64,000 bases of DNA from Guptibacillus hwajinpoensis (GTDB lineage Bacteria; Bacillota; Bacilli; Bacillales; Guptibacillaceae): the NCBI RefSeq assembly GCF_020524165.1, contig NZ_JAIVKU010000004.1:620001-684000 (forward strand). The letters run 5' to 3'. Below the pieces are notes generated by a model. It had not been told where the DNA came from and searched no databases. It saw only the letters and a list, made by a program, of their open reading frames with translations. Shown in pieces: positions 1 through 9,078 of the stretch (positions are counted from its first letter, which is position 1; each line of letters begins with the position of its first letter). Made by a program: the position numbers and the translations under genes.

Positions 1-1125
1 CATGTTATACGTTACATCAGGATTAGCTGGTGTTTTATTAAATATCAAATTTTCACTTCCAAAAGTTGTCCCATCTACAACAGATGTATTGGAACTGAGG
101 TGTGTATTCATTGCTACAGAAACATCACTTTTCTTTGTAACGACTGGAATTTTCATATCTTCTGCATGTTCAATATTGTTTGATTGTCCAATGACCGTTG
201 GTTCCCCATCCTGTTTTGTGAAAGCAACATCAATCCGTTCGCCAGGGGCAATTTCTACTACATTTGATGATTCTGTGTTATCGGATACTTCTTCCCCATC
301 TGTTTCAATTACCTCTATGGAACCTTCAGGGAATACCAATCGATGAACTTGATAGCCAGCATTAACGAAACGTAACCTAGCTGTTTGCCCGTCATTTAAA
401 ATCAAAGGATCAATAGAGGAACCGGCTTTACCGTTCACTGTGAACGTATCGTACATTTGCTTCGTGTCTGCTTCGCCGTCTCCTGACATGCTTCCCATCA
501 TCATCCCGCCAATGTTAGATAAGTTCTGTTTATCTTGATTTACTGCCCATTCATCGAGGATAAAAGATTCATCTTTATCGTATTTCTGTTTCTTCTCTTC
601 TACCACAAGCACTCCATAAAGCCCTTTATCTACTTGTAATGAGCTATGTTGATGCGAGTGATACCAATATGTTCCGGCATCTCCTGCAATGAATTCATAC
701 GTGAACGATTCTCCTGGTTGAACAGCATCCTGTGTGAGGCCGGGTACACCGTCCATTTTATTCGGTAGTAATACACCATGCCAGTGAATGGTGACTGGTA
801 CATCCAATTCATTTGTTAAGTGGACCTTTACAAAATCCCCTTCTGTCACGCGTATTTCCTCTCCAGGAACTGTTCCATTATAAGTCCAGGCATCAACTTT
901 CTTTCCATGGCTAATTTGCCAATTTTTTTCTTATGCAGTTATATTGTATGTCTTGACAGGTCGCCCATCCGCTTCTTCAGCATTTACTTCTAATATGCTA
1001 GTTCCATTTTGGTTTACACTTACTGGAAGGGATTTGTCGGTTAGTAAAGACGATTTAAAAACAAGCCAGCCTCCTATCATTAATAAAATGGCAATCATTG
1101 AGATACCAATTATTTTTTTCTTCAT
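1..1125 (-). pseudogene. multicopper oxidase, in-frame TAA at codon 65, 3' end outside window
   Basis: Laccase/CueO-like multicopper oxidase, expected outside the membrane, where this family oxidises Cu(I) or other substrates with O2. The frame opens at ATG 1125 behind the SD GAGGTGA with a Lys-rich start and one hydrophobic signal/anchor segment (about residues 6-24). Cupredoxin domain 1 follows, with HWHG (about 114-117) and WYHSHQHS (about 154-161), which hold copper ligands; a second cupredoxin domain begins before the window edge. Codon 65 is TAA (931-933). The frame is open on both sides, and both flanks look like the family (KTYNITA before, AWTYNGTVPG after), so this is a nonsense codon and not a frameshift. 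No start with an SD follows the stop, and the part after it lacks the signal segment, so the copy is probably inactive unless the stop is read through or is a sequencing error. It lies 28 bp downstream of the SHOCT gene. Confidence 0.85.
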
Positions 1126-1153
1126 TATTTTTCACCTCGACGTCTAGTGTTCA

Positions 1154-1369
1154 CTACTTTTTTGCAATTTTCTTTTTTAAGCGGTCATATTCTTCTTCAG
1201 AAATTTCTCCCCTAGCTAGCCGTTCTTTTAATGTTTCGAGTGAACTTGTACCACTGGATTTCTTTTCAGGCTGCATCATCCATACGATGATTGCGATAAT
1301 AGCTATCGCGATTAGTATTCCGAAAAATCCGAATCCCCAGAACCCACCGTTCATTCCTCCGCTCATCAT
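1154..1369 (-). CDS. small SHOCT-domain membrane protein
   Basis: This 71-residue protein has a Gly/Phe/Met-rich N-terminus, one transmembrane helix (about residues 15-32, Ile/Ala-rich, ending WMMQP), a short polar linker, and a C-terminal SHOCT motif (about 44-69, LETLKERLARGEISEEEYDRL type). SHOCT proteins of this size are common beside copper efflux genes in Bacilli, but their function is not known. The start ATG 1369 has the strong SD GGAGGCGG. The gene is followed closely by the multicopper oxidase, so the two are probably co-transcribed. The CsoR-like dyad at 1407-1422 lies about 40 bp upstream of the start. Confidence 0.8.
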   Translation of the reverse strand: MMSGGMNGGFWGFGFFGILIAIAIIAIIVWMMQPEKKSSGTSSLETLKERLARGEISEEEYDRLKKKIAKK

Positions 1370-1406
1370 AAAAACCGCCTCCTTTTAACCTGATTCATAT
1401 ACTGAT

Positions 1407-1422
1407 ATACCCGTATAGGTAT
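1407..1422. promoter_or_regulatory. CsoR-like operator dyad
   Basis: The sequence ATACC-CGTATA-GGTAT is a perfect 5-6-5 inverted repeat. It closely resembles the TACCC/GGGTA-type operators bound by the Cu(I)-sensing repressor CsoR in Firmicutes, with one G fewer in the right half. It lies just upstream of the SHOCT/multicopper oxidase pair, where copper-responsive repression would make sense. Assignment is by motif and context only. Confidence 0.5.
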
Positions 1423-1499
1423 TTAAATAATCGGATTTTCTCCTTTTAATTTAATTTGTCGGTGCCGATATAATTCGTTCCCAAGTAATAGGATAACTA

Positions 1500-1527
1500 G
1501 TTAGAAGCGATGAAAACTGCTTCTAAC
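1500..1527. repeat. inverted repeat downstream of the copper ATPase
   Basis: A 9-bp perfect stem, GTTAGAAGC/GCTTCTAAC, with a 10-nt loop lies 12 bp past the stop of the ATPase gene. It could be a transcript-end or RNA-stability hairpin for the minus-strand ATPase message, but no clear T-run follows it, so intrinsic termination is not certain. Confidence 0.4.
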
Positions 1528-1538
1528 CTAACGATTAT

Positions 1539-3533
1539 TCATGCTTTTAATAACTTTGCATTTATCGCTACAATGACCGTACTTAAAGACATCAGTACCG
1601 CACCAACTGCTGGACTAAGAACAATACCGATTGGATATAAAATCCCTGCAGCAAGTGGAATAGCCAGTATATTGTAGCCTGCTGCCCACCAAAGATTTTG
1701 AATCATTTTCTTATAAGTTGCTTTAGATAATTCAATAATCGATACCACATCTTCAGGATTACTTTTTACTAAAACCACATCAGCCGTTTCCATGGCGACA
1801 TCTGTTCCTGCTCCAATCGCAATTCCAAGATCAGCATTTGCTAATGCTGGAGCGTCATTCACTCCGTCTCCCGTCATCGCCACTTTTAGTCCTTTTTGTT
1901 TGATCTCCTTTATCTGATCGGCTTTCTCGTGAGGAAGAACTTCTGCATAAATTTCAGTTAAATCGAGCTGCTTCGCAACCCATGTTGCTACTTGTTTATT
2001 ATCACCTGTAAGCATCATAGAAGAAACATTTAAGGTTTTTAATTGCTGAATGGCATTCTTAGCACTTTCTCGAATCCTATCAGCAAGTGCGATCATAGCC
2101 ACTAATTCTCCATCGACCAAAACGAATACAACTGTTTTTCCCTGTTTGGCAAGTTCCGCATAGCGGTCTTTTTGATATTCAATTTCTTCATCTTTCATAT
2201 AGCCAGGACTTACAACCATTACTTTTTGACTATCGACCGTTGCTTGTAATCCTTTACCGGTAATTTATTGGAAATCCTTAACAGACTTCAAGGTCATATT
2301 TCTTTCTTTTGCCTCCTCAGCTATGCCACGAGCTATCGGATGTTCTGATTCAGATTCAACGGAAGCTGCTAGTAGAATGATTTCATCTTCTTCTTTCTCT
2401 GTAATGATATCTGTTATCCCAAATTTCCCCTCTGTTAGCGTACCGGTTTTATCAAAGACGACCGCTTCTAACTTCCTTGCTTCCTCAAAACTTGTTCGAT
2501 TACGTATGAGCAATCCTTTTTTCGCCGATAGGGCGGTTGATCTTGCAACGACAAGAGGCGCTGCAAGGCCTAGAGCATGTGGACAAGCAATGACCATGAC
2601 TGTCACCATCCATTCTAAAGCAAAAACAAAATCATACCCAAGTAAAACCCAAGTTAGTAATGTTATTATTCCTGTTACAAGCGCAAGGTAGAAAAGCCAT
2701 TTAGCAGCACGATCTGAAAAATTCTGTGTTCTTGATTTCGATTCTTGAGCTTCTCTCACCATTGTGACAACTTGAGAAAGATAGCTATCTTCACCGGTTT
2801 TTTCAACTTTTACAGTCAAAGAACCTTCTCCGTTAATCGAGGCACCTATAACACCATCATTTTTTTCTTTTTCCACTGGTACAGATTCACCCGTTAACAT
2901 CGATTCGTCAATCGAAGACTGTCCCTTTACAATTGTTCCATCAACGGGGACTTTTTCTCCAGGTTTAATAAGCACGTAGTCTCCTTCGTTTAGTTCTGAT
3001 GTAGGAACATCTTCAATAGAGCCGTCTTGGCTAACACGATGAGCCTCCGATGGCATCAGTTTTACAAGCTCTTCTAGTGCTTTTGATGCTCCCATCACTG
3101 ATTTCATTTCGATCCAATGACCGAGAAGCATAATATCAATTAGAGTCGCTAGCTCCCAAAAGAAGTTTTTCCCAGATAAACCGAATACCGTCAATGAACT
3201 ATAGACATATGCGACGATAATGGCTAACGCAATAAGTGTCATCATTCCCGGGTTTTTATCTTTTAGTTCACTCCATGCTCCTGTGAGGAAAGGCCACCCT
3301 CCATAAAAAAAGATAACAGTTGAAAGTGCAAATAAGATGTAGAGATCTCCCGTGAATCTTAAGTTTAGATTAACGAAATTTTGTAACATAGGTGATAAAA
3401 CGAGTATAGGTAGTGTGATTAATAACGAAAGATAAAACCTTTTTTTAAAATCTTCTACCATATGCGCGTGGTGAGAACTGTGATCTTGTTTATGTTCGGA
3501 ATGGTGATGTTTTTCTTCCGTAGAATGGTCCAT
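1539..3533 (-). pseudogene. CopB-type copper-transporting P1B-ATPase, in-frame TAA at codon 423
   Basis: P1B-type heavy-metal ATPase of 664 codons that would pump copper out across the cell membrane. It has a His-rich N-terminus (HHH, HSSHHAH, residues 9-24), the A-domain TGES, the membrane metal-site motif CPH (about 317-319, which marks CopB-like rather than CPC CopA-like pumps), the phosphorylation site DKTGT (361-365), the nucleotide-domain SEHP (about 396-399) and the hinge GDGVND (about 555-560). Codon 423 is TAA (2265-2267) between the family-like stretches SVKDFQ and ITGKGLQATV; the frame is open on both sides. The stop cuts the ATP-binding domain and removes GDGVND, so the truncated product could not pump. 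The next ATG (2219) has no SD, so a two-piece pump is unlikely. SD GGAGGCTAGT precedes ATG 3533. Confidence 0.85.
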
Positions 3534-3632
3534 ACTAGCCTCCTTGTTTTAGTATAAGATGGTAGATGTTATTAGTCATCTTCACTTATTGTTCCCAAAG
3601 AATATCCAGATTTGATCGAGATATTGTGAAAG

Positions 3633-3661
3633 AAAAAAATGACTACCATTTAGGCAGTCAT
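3633..3661 (-). terminator. terminator of the two-component operon
   Basis: On the minus strand, ATGACTGCC-TAAAT-GGTAGTCAT forms a 9-bp stem and is followed by a run of seven T. It sits 20 bp after the response-regulator stop, separating the kinase/regulator operon from the ATPase gene. Confidence 0.8.
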
Positions 3662-3680
3662 AGTCGTGAGTAACCATCAT

Positions 3681-4358
3681 TTATTCGTTTTTCCACTTGT
3701 AACCTACACCCCAGATGGTGACCAAATGATTGTTGATTTGAAAGTCCACATGTCTACACTTATCACGCAAATTTCGAATATGTGAGTCAATCGTGCGTCC
3801 TTCTGTGTTTGATTCATATCCCCAAATCAACTGGATAAGATGCTCTCGACTAAATACTTTTTCGGGATTTTTTAAGAATAGGCCGAGCAACTTAAATTCA
3901 ATGGGAGTCATAGGGATGGACACACGATTGTATGATACGAGATGTTTGTCTGCATCCCATGTTAGCCCTTTGAAGATCACTTGATTTTGATTTATTTGTT
4001 TCACGCGTCGAGCCAAAGCTTCCATTCTTGCAAGAAGAACACGTTCGTCAAACGGTTTTGTGATGTAATCATCTGCACCTACCTTGAATCCTTTAACAAT
4101 ATCTTCATTTTGTTCTCTTGCTGTTAGCATGATAATTGGCACCTCTGATTGACTTCGGATTTCTTCACATGTTGCGAAGCCATCCATATCAGGCATCATA
4201 ATGTCTAACAAAACGAGATCTATCTTATGTTCAGTTAATCTATGTAGTGCTTCTATGCCTGTATGTGCTTGATAAATGGTGTACCCATGTGGTTTTAAAT
4301 AAAGAGAGATTAACTCTACCATTCGCTCTTCATCGTCTACAATTAGCACATTTTTCAC
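3681..4358 (-). CDS. OmpR/PhoB-family response regulator
   Basis: 225-residue DNA-binding response regulator. The receiver domain (about residues 1-118) shows the acidic pair DD (8-9), the phosphoacceptor Asp in LVLLD (D52) and the conserved Lys in the ITKPF motif. The C-terminal half is a winged-helix domain with the typical EFKLLGLFLKNPEKVFSRE and GRTIDSHIRNLR patterns. I chose GTG 4358 because the SD TTAGGAGG lies 8 nt before it; a GTG at 4367 overlaps the SD itself. The kinase gene ends one base upstream, so the pair is one operon. Its place between copper pump and copper-storage genes suggests it senses copper or envelope stress, but the signal cannot be read from the sequence. Confidence 0.9.
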   Translation of the reverse strand: MKNVLIVDDEERMVELISLYLKPHGYTIYQAHTGIEALHRLTEHKIDLVLLDIMMPDMDGFATCEEIRSQSEVPIIMLTAREQNEDIVKGFKVGADDYITKPFDERVLLARMEALARRVKQINQNQVIFKGLTWDADKHLVSYNRVSIPMTPIEFKLLGLFLKNPEKVFSREHLIQLIWGYESNTEGRTIDSHIRNLRDKCRHVDFQINNHLVTIWGVGYKWKNE

Positions 4359-4359
4359 G

Positions 4360-5745
4360 TTATTCACCTCCTAACAAAACAATGGTGATCGTTGTGCCTT
4401 TACCTATTTGACTTTCCGCCTTTATCCTACCTCCATGCTTCTCGATAATTTCTTTAGCAATAGCAAGACCAAGTCCAGAACCTCCGTACTTTCTTGAGCG
4501 TGACTTATCAACCCGGTAAAGACGTTCAAAGATGAATGGCAAATCCTTCTCGGGAATTCCTTCTCCCTCATCAATTACTCTAACAATCACTTCGCTTTGA
4601 AAAGATTGAACTTCGATGAGTACTGTTTTTCCTGACTCACTATAATGCAAAGCATTGTCCAAAAGGTTTAAAATCACTTGAGAAAACCTTGTAGAATCAA
4701 TATCGAGATGGATTTTATTCGGACAGGACACAATAAGGTTAATCCCCTTACCTTCAAAAGCAGGCCTTACTTTCTCTCTTACCTGATGAATCAACGAACA
4801 CAAGTCGACTTCCTCGCGATCGATCACAAATCCTTGTTGGTCCATTTTAGCCATATCAAACAAATCTCGAACGAGAGAAGTTAAGTTCTCTGATTCTTCT
4901 TTAATAATTGAAAGGTAAGTATCTCTTTCTGTAGAAGATAACTCTTCTCGCTGAGCGATGTCAGCGTAACCATTTAGATAAGTTAAAGGTGTTCTCAGTT
5001 CATGAGCGATGTTCGCTAGAAAATCACTACGATCGTTTTTTAATCGTAGCAAATCATCTGATAAGCTTTGAATTGCTTTCGCTAATTCCCCTAATTCGTC
5101 GTTTCGATCGACTTTTAAGGAAACATTATGATCTCCTGTGCTCATTTGTTGCGTTGCGACCTTCATCTCAATCAATGGACGTGTAATCATTCGTGAAAGA
5201 TAAATAATCGTAATAACGGTTAGGAAGAGGGCGAGTCCACTAATAATTAAAAATTGGGTTGTTAAATGATCGCGCACTTCACGAATGCTTTTTGTATCGA
5301 GGATCATGTAGACATTTCCAACAAGCTTGTCATTTACAACGATAGGAGAACCGGTCATCACATAAGGTTCATTGCTCCAATCGCCTTCTACGATAGCTCC
5401 TGACAATGGGAGGGAAGAAGATGAAGAAAGAGTTGTTTTGATCATAGACGTCACAGGATTTGAATGAACGAGAACATGATTCATTTCATCTGTAATAACT
5501 ACCTGCGTTTCAGCTTCAGATTCCATTAAAGCAACGTGTTCCATGGTTTCACGATCAAAATGCTTTTCTAAAACATCTTTATGACTGTTTCCTCTTGCTA
5601 GAAGGGCATCGGTTTCAGCCATGATACGCTCATTTAAAAAGCCGAAGTAGAGTACCATGAACAAAATTCCCTCAAGCAGTAAAATACTTGTAAGAAAAAA
5701 CAGACCTAATTTTGTAGCTAATTTACTTTTTCTCTTAAATCTCAT
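4360..5745 (-). CDS. membrane sensor histidine kinase
   Basis: 461-residue HAMP histidine kinase that would phosphorylate the regulator encoded next to it. Order of parts: TM1 (about residues 14-34), an extracytoplasmic sensor loop of roughly 130 residues, TM2 (about 163-183), HAMP, dimerisation helix with the phosphoacceptor His in IAHELRTPLTYL, then the ATPase domain with N-box LLDNALHYS, G1 VIDEGEGIP, F-box FERLYRVDKSRSRKYGGSGLGL and a final GKGTT. The sensor loop has no obvious Met/His copper motif. ATG 5745 is preceded by AAGGAGAGAG; a GTG at 5763 is the alternative. It is first in a two-gene operon. Confidence 0.88.
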   Translation of the reverse strand: MRFKRKSKLATKLGLFFLTSILLLEGILFMVLYFGFLNERIMAETDALLARGNSHKDVLEKHFDRETMEHVALMESEAETQVVITDEMNHVLVHSNPVTSMIKTTLSSSSSLPLSGAIVEGDWSNEPYVMTGSPIVVNDKLVGNVYMILDTKSIREVRDHLTTQFLIISGLALFLTVITIIYLSRMITRPLIEMKVATQQMSTGDHNVSLKVDRNDELGELAKAIQSLSDDLLRLKNDRSDFLANIAHELRTPLTYLNGYADIAQREELSSTERDTYLSIIKEESENLTSLVRDLFDMAKMDQQGFVIDREEVDLCSLIHQVREKVRPAFEGKGINLIVSCPNKIHLDIDSTRFSQVILNLLDNALHYSESGKTVLIEVQSFQSEVIVRVIDEGEGIPEKDLPFIFERLYRVDKSRSRKYGGSGLGLAIAKEIIEKHGGRIKAESQIGKGTTITIVLLGGE

Positions 5746-5837
5746 GTCTCTCTCCTTATCCACTTCTATTCTATCAGTATTATATCGAGAAAGTGTGCAG
5801 CTTGTCTGCTTTGTTTCAAGATCAACAAGTTGGGGAC

Positions 5838-5872
5838 AAAAAAAGAAGCCTGCTTATGATTCAACAGACTTC
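5838..5872 (-). terminator. terminator of the copper-storage gene
   Basis: On the minus strand, GAAGTCTG and CAGGCTTC form an 8-position stem with one mismatch, followed by seven T. It lies just after the stop of the Csp gene at 5889. Confidence 0.7.
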
Positions 5873-5888
5873 TTCACTAATTCTGAGA

Positions 5889-6218
5889 TTATGCTGCTAA
5901 TTTCTTACACTCTTCTGCGCATTTAAAACATGCGTCTGCACAATCTTGACAGTGTTTGTGATCGTGTTTTTTACATTCGTTCCCACATGCCTCACAAATT
6001 GTCGCACACGCTTGAGCTAACTCAGAAGCAAATGGTGTTCCTCTCACAAGTGCTTGTTCCAAAAAGCCACAAATATCAGCGCATTCTCTGTCCATACGAA
6101 TACAATCAGCCATCATTTTCACATCTTCTTCTTTTAAGCAAGCATCATAGCAGTGATTACATGCTGTCATACATTCATGAAGCGTTTGAATCATGGAACC
6201 ATACTTTTCATGTGACAT
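5889..6218 (-). CDS. four-helix bundle copper-binding protein (Csp/DUF326 type)
   Basis: 109-residue, Cys-rich protein with a repeated CxxxC/CxxC pattern on four helices (for example CMTACNHCYDAC, CADIC, CATICEAC, CQDCADACFKCAEEC) and a short HDHKH stretch. This matches the cytosolic copper storage (Csp3-like) family, in which Cys lining a four-helix bundle hold many Cu(I) ions. There is no signal peptide, so it should act in the cytosol. The start is ATG 6218 because AAGGAGG lies 8 nt upstream; the longer frame from 6254 has no SD. It fits with the copper pump and oxidase nearby and would buffer Cu(I), which may matter if those two genes are really broken. Confidence 0.88.
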   Translation of the reverse strand: MSHEKYGSMIQTLHECMTACNHCYDACLKEEDVKMMADCIRMDRECADICGFLEQALVRGTPFASELAQACATICEACGNECKKHDHKHCQDCADACFKCAEECKKLAA

Positions 6219-6381
6219 GATTAAATTCCTCCTTAAAATGTAATACACTGTCATATTTTCCTATTCACTTGATAATAAACGTGAATGCGAAAAAAAGTTA
6301 TCAAATTTCAAATTTCATTCATTCTGCACAAATTCTGGATAATTAGAGGGGAATGTTTAAAGTTTAAGTATTCCACCTCAA

Positions 6382-7344
6382 CTAGTTCAATTTACCTTGA
6401 TCGATTAAGGCGACCCAAGATTGCCCGGCATCTTTCGTTTGATAGAGACTACCATCAGATGTATGAAAAGAAATCTCATTCTCATTTTGTGGATTCAACG
6501 CGAGATAATCAATCGCCTCTTCTATTTTGTTGGGCATAGAAATGAGCGTTTCTTCTCCGTTCTTAAGGGACACAAGTTGGCTAGTTGCTCCATGATTGGC
6601 GAAGATGATATGGTCTTTAAGAAAGGCCATTGAAGTAATAGAGATTTCCTCAGTAATTGGTGTAAACGACTGTCCTTGATTTTCAGAAAGATAAAGTCCC
6701 TTAGGCGATGTAATGGCTACGACGTTTGCATTACTAGGGTGAGCAAAAATCCCATTGATTTGATCCGGAGTCCCCTTTAGTTGCACTTGATCCCATTCAC
6801 TTGCATCCTCACTATAATAAACCCCTATGTCCATTTTGCTGTTTTTCTGTTGATTGACAGCATAAATACTGTGCGTTTCATAGCCTACCGCTAAATAGTG
6901 AAAATCAGATTCACCTTGAAAACCTAACTGCTCTAACGTCTTTCCTCGATCCGTACTTTTAATTAACCCTAGCGGATTTGGTAAATCGGATCCTTCACCA
7001 GGGTGTCCACTACTATAAAAACCATCAGACACTGCCTGGAAGCCCATATAGTCATTGTTGTTTGCTTTAGCTTCATACCAGATTCCATCAAGATAAATAA
7101 GCGGTCCAACATGAGTCGCCACGAATAATTCATCTTGATTGCCTGGATACCCGATTCCATGAACATGATTCATTTGCTTTCGTGAAGTCGGTTTATAAAA
7201 GCTTGATTCTGATAACGATGCCGCTTCTTTTTCTTTCTTTTGGGTTTCCTTTACTGTATCATTGCTTTTTACTGAGTTTTCTTCCTGACATCCTGAAAGA
7301 ATAAGAAGCAATGTAGCAAGTATGATCATCCAGTGTTTCTTCAC
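6382..7344 (-). CDS. F510_1955-type BNR/beta-propeller lipoprotein
   Basis: 320-residue lipoprotein: a signal peptide ends in the lipobox ILSGC (Cys19), followed by a charged low-complexity linker and a beta-propeller-like domain with Asp-box-like segments (KSTDRGKTLEQL, YSEDASEWDQV, LSENQGQSFTPI, QTKDAGQSWVAL). The HVHGIGY motif after the linker is typical of the F510_1955 'glycosylhydrolase' family. No enzyme activity has been shown for it as far as I know, so a sialidase role should not be assumed. The start is GTG 7344 behind AAAGGATG. These genes often sit beside copper genes in Bacilli, and a surface metal-related role is inferred from that only. Confidence 0.7.
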   Translation of the reverse strand: MKKHWMIILATLLLILSGCQEENSVKSNDTVKETQKKEKEAASLSESSFYKPTSRKQMNHVHGIGYPGNQDELFVATHVGPLIYLDGIWYEAKANNNDYMGFQAVSDGFYSSGHPGEGSDLPNPLGLIKSTDRGKTLEQLGFQGESDFHYLAVGYETHSIYAVNQQKNSKMDIGVYYSEDASEWDQVQLKGTPDQINGIFAHPSNANVVAITSPKGLYLSENQGQSFTPITEEISITSMAFLKDHIIFANHGATSQLVSLKNGEETLISMPNKIEEAIDYLALNPQNENEISFHTSDGSLYQTKDAGQSWVALIDQGKLN

Positions 7345-7405
7345 AGCATTTCATCCTTTATATAATCTTATTTAGTCGCTAATACGCAGTTTCATAAAAA
7401 CTTTA

Positions 7406-7990
7406 TTATTCAATAGGAGATAGTTCTTCTTCCGTTACCCATTTATGATTGGTTACCTTCTCGCCTCCTGTTGTTGGCATATAATCGATCATATAGACAG
7501 TCGTTTGGTAAGCCGAATCAATGCTCGCCTTTGCACCCTTCATTCCTTTCATATGGGAAGCCTCAAGCGTTACTTCCGTGCCAGGTGTTAAAGGGTGGCT
7601 ATCAGGTTGATTAAGTTCCTCGTGAATTACCCATTTGTGGTTCTCAACTGGATCTCCGCCATTCGTTGGCTTATAGGAAACAGCATAGGAAGTAGTCTCA
7701 AAAGCACCAGTAATCGTTGCTTCTGCACCTTTCATTCCAGCCATATGATCTGTTTCAATTAGTGCTTTACTTCCTTCTGGATATGTAGGATCTTCAGCCT
7801 TTTTTAACCCTTCTGGTACTTCTGAAGATCCAGAGTGTTCCATTTCTTCCATGTGGCTTTCAGAGTTTCCTGAGGAGTTAGGTGTCGGGTGATTATTACC
7901 TGACTTCTGGTTCATGTCCTCATTATTGTTTCCACAGGCAGCCGGAATAAGGGCTAACCCTAAACCTAAAATAAGTTTTTTTGTTTTCAT
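7406..7990 (-). CDS. YdhK-family (DUF1541) lipoprotein
   Basis: 194-residue lipoprotein with a lipobox ending AAC at Cys19, a His/Met/Asn-rich linker (HMEEMEHSG) and two tandem copies of the DUF1541 repeat, each with the pattern H-M-x-GMKGA, Y-x-x-x-Y-x-PT-x-GG, and NHKWV-x-EEL. It would sit on the outer face of the membrane. The family has no proven function; the repeated HM(A/K)GMKGA boxes and the copper-gene context suggest metal binding. The start is ATG 7990, with AGGAGGG upstream; the frame from 8026 adds 12 residues without a better site. Confidence 0.8.
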   Translation of the reverse strand: MKTKKLILGLGLALIPAACGNNNEDMNQKSGNNHPTPNSSGNSESHMEEMEHSGSSEVPEGLKKAEDPTYPEGSKALIETDHMAGMKGAEATITGAFETTSYAVSYKPTNGGDPVENHKWVIHEELNQPDSHPLTPGTEVTLEASHMKGMKGAKASIDSAYQTTVYMIDYMPTTGGEKVTNHKWVTEEELSPIE

Positions 7991-8112
7991 ATATACCCTC
8001 CTATGATTGGGTTCATTTACCATCAACGACTACTTTAGCGGGTAATTGTGCACTTATCGTGCAGATGTTGATTGTTCACAGGATTATCAAAAGTTGTCTA
8101 TTTTTCATAGAA

Positions 8113-8148
8113 CACAAAAAAACCAGCCGCTCAATTGAGTGGCTGGTT
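8113..8148 (-). terminator. terminator of murB
   Basis: The stem AACCAGCC/GGCTGGTT surrounds an inner CTCAATTGAG palindrome, and on the minus strand it ends in a seven-T run. It lies just after the murB stop. Confidence 0.85.
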
Positions 8149-8154
8149 TCTTCA

Positions 8155-9078
8155 TTAAGCTTCTTCAGGCGGTTCGCCAATAACGCGTACTTCACGTTCA
8201 AGCTCAACATCAAACTTTTCTTTTACCGTTCTTTGAACGTGATGAATCACATCCAAATAGTCTGTTGCGGTGGCATTATCGATATTTACAATAAATCCAG
8301 CATGCTTTTTAGAAACTTCCGCTCCACCGATTCGTGTACCTTGAAGCTCAGAGTCCTGAATCAATTTACCCGCAAATAGTCCAGGAGGACGCTTGAATAC
8401 ACTGCCACAAGAAGGGTATTCAAGCGGCTGTTTCGTTTCGCGCTTCTCAGTTAAATCATCCATGATCGCTTTGATTTCCTGATAGTCCCCATCTTTTAGA
8501 GTGAAAGTCGCTTCTAGCACTAGCAAACCTTTTTCTTCTACATTACTGTGGCGATACGATAAATCAAGTTCATCAGCGGTCAACTTAATTAATTTTCCTT
8601 CTTTCGTTACGGCAAGAACACTTTCGAGACAGTCGGCTATTTCTCCACCGTAAGCGCCTGCGTTCATATAAACTGCTCCTCCAACAGAGCCAGGTATACC
8701 ACAAGCAAACTCAAGACCACTTAGCTTGCGATCACGCGCAAATTCAGATGCATCAATAATGCGTGCGCCTGCTTGAGCAATCACTTTTTGATCTGTTTGA
8801 TCAATTGATTTTAGTGAAGAAAGATTCAAGACGATGCCTCGAATACCGCCATCTTGAATGATGACATTCGAACCTTTACCAAGAATGGTTATAGGGTATT
8901 TGTTTTGATAGGCATATTCTACTGATGCTCTTGCATCTTCAATGGTGTTCGGAAAGACAAGAACATCTGCACGTCCACCCATTCTAGTATAGGTATGGGC
9001 ATTTAAAGGCTCATTTATTTTCAATTCCGCTTCTGGCAAAATCGAGCGGAGTTCATTGATTACATTTTGGTTATCCAT
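8155..9078 (-). CDS. murB: UDP-N-acetylmuramate dehydrogenase
   Basis: 307-residue cytosolic flavoenzyme that reduces UDP-GlcNAc-enolpyruvate to UDP-MurNAc with NADPH in peptidoglycan synthesis. The FAD-binding domain shows YTRMGGRAD (about 30-38), ILGKGSNVI and [25 protein letters not shown]; the substrate domain has the conserved [10 protein letters not shown] with the catalytic Ser, and the C-terminal ISKKHAGF-like [10 protein letters not shown] motif. Its length is normal. The start ATG 9078 follows GAGGTAG. It stands alone with its own terminator instead of in a mur/div cluster, as in several Bacillales. Confidence 0.95.
   Translation of the reverse strand: MDNQNVINELRSILPEAELKINEPLNAHTYTRMGGRADVLVFPNTIEDARASVEYAYQNKYPITILGKGSNVIIQDGGIRGIVLNLSSLKSIDQTDQKVIAQAGARIIDASEFARDRKLSGLEFACGIPGSVGGAVYMNAGAYGGEIADCLESVLAVTKEGKLIKLTADELDLSYRHSNVEEKGLLVLEATFTLKDGDYQEIKAIMDDLTEKRETKQPLEYPSCGSVFKRPPGLFAGKLIQDSELQGTRIGGAEVSKKHAGFIVNIDNATATDYLDVIHHVQRTVKEKFDVELEREVRVIGEPPEEA

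Noticed and set aside
2-346. 114-codon plus-strand frame at the window start
   Set aside because: It is the antisense of the multicopper oxidase frame, which has family motifs; no SD or domain on the plus strand.
931-2267. Selenocysteine or pyrrolysine recoding of the copper-gene stops
   Set aside because: The codon is TAA in both cases, which is not decoded as Sec (TGA) or Pyl (TAG); nonsense mutation or sequence error is simpler.
1539-3533. Copper ATPase encoded as two cooperating polypeptides
   Set aside because: The second piece would begin at ATG 2219 without an SD and lacks a natural domain border, because the stop falls inside the ATP-binding domain.
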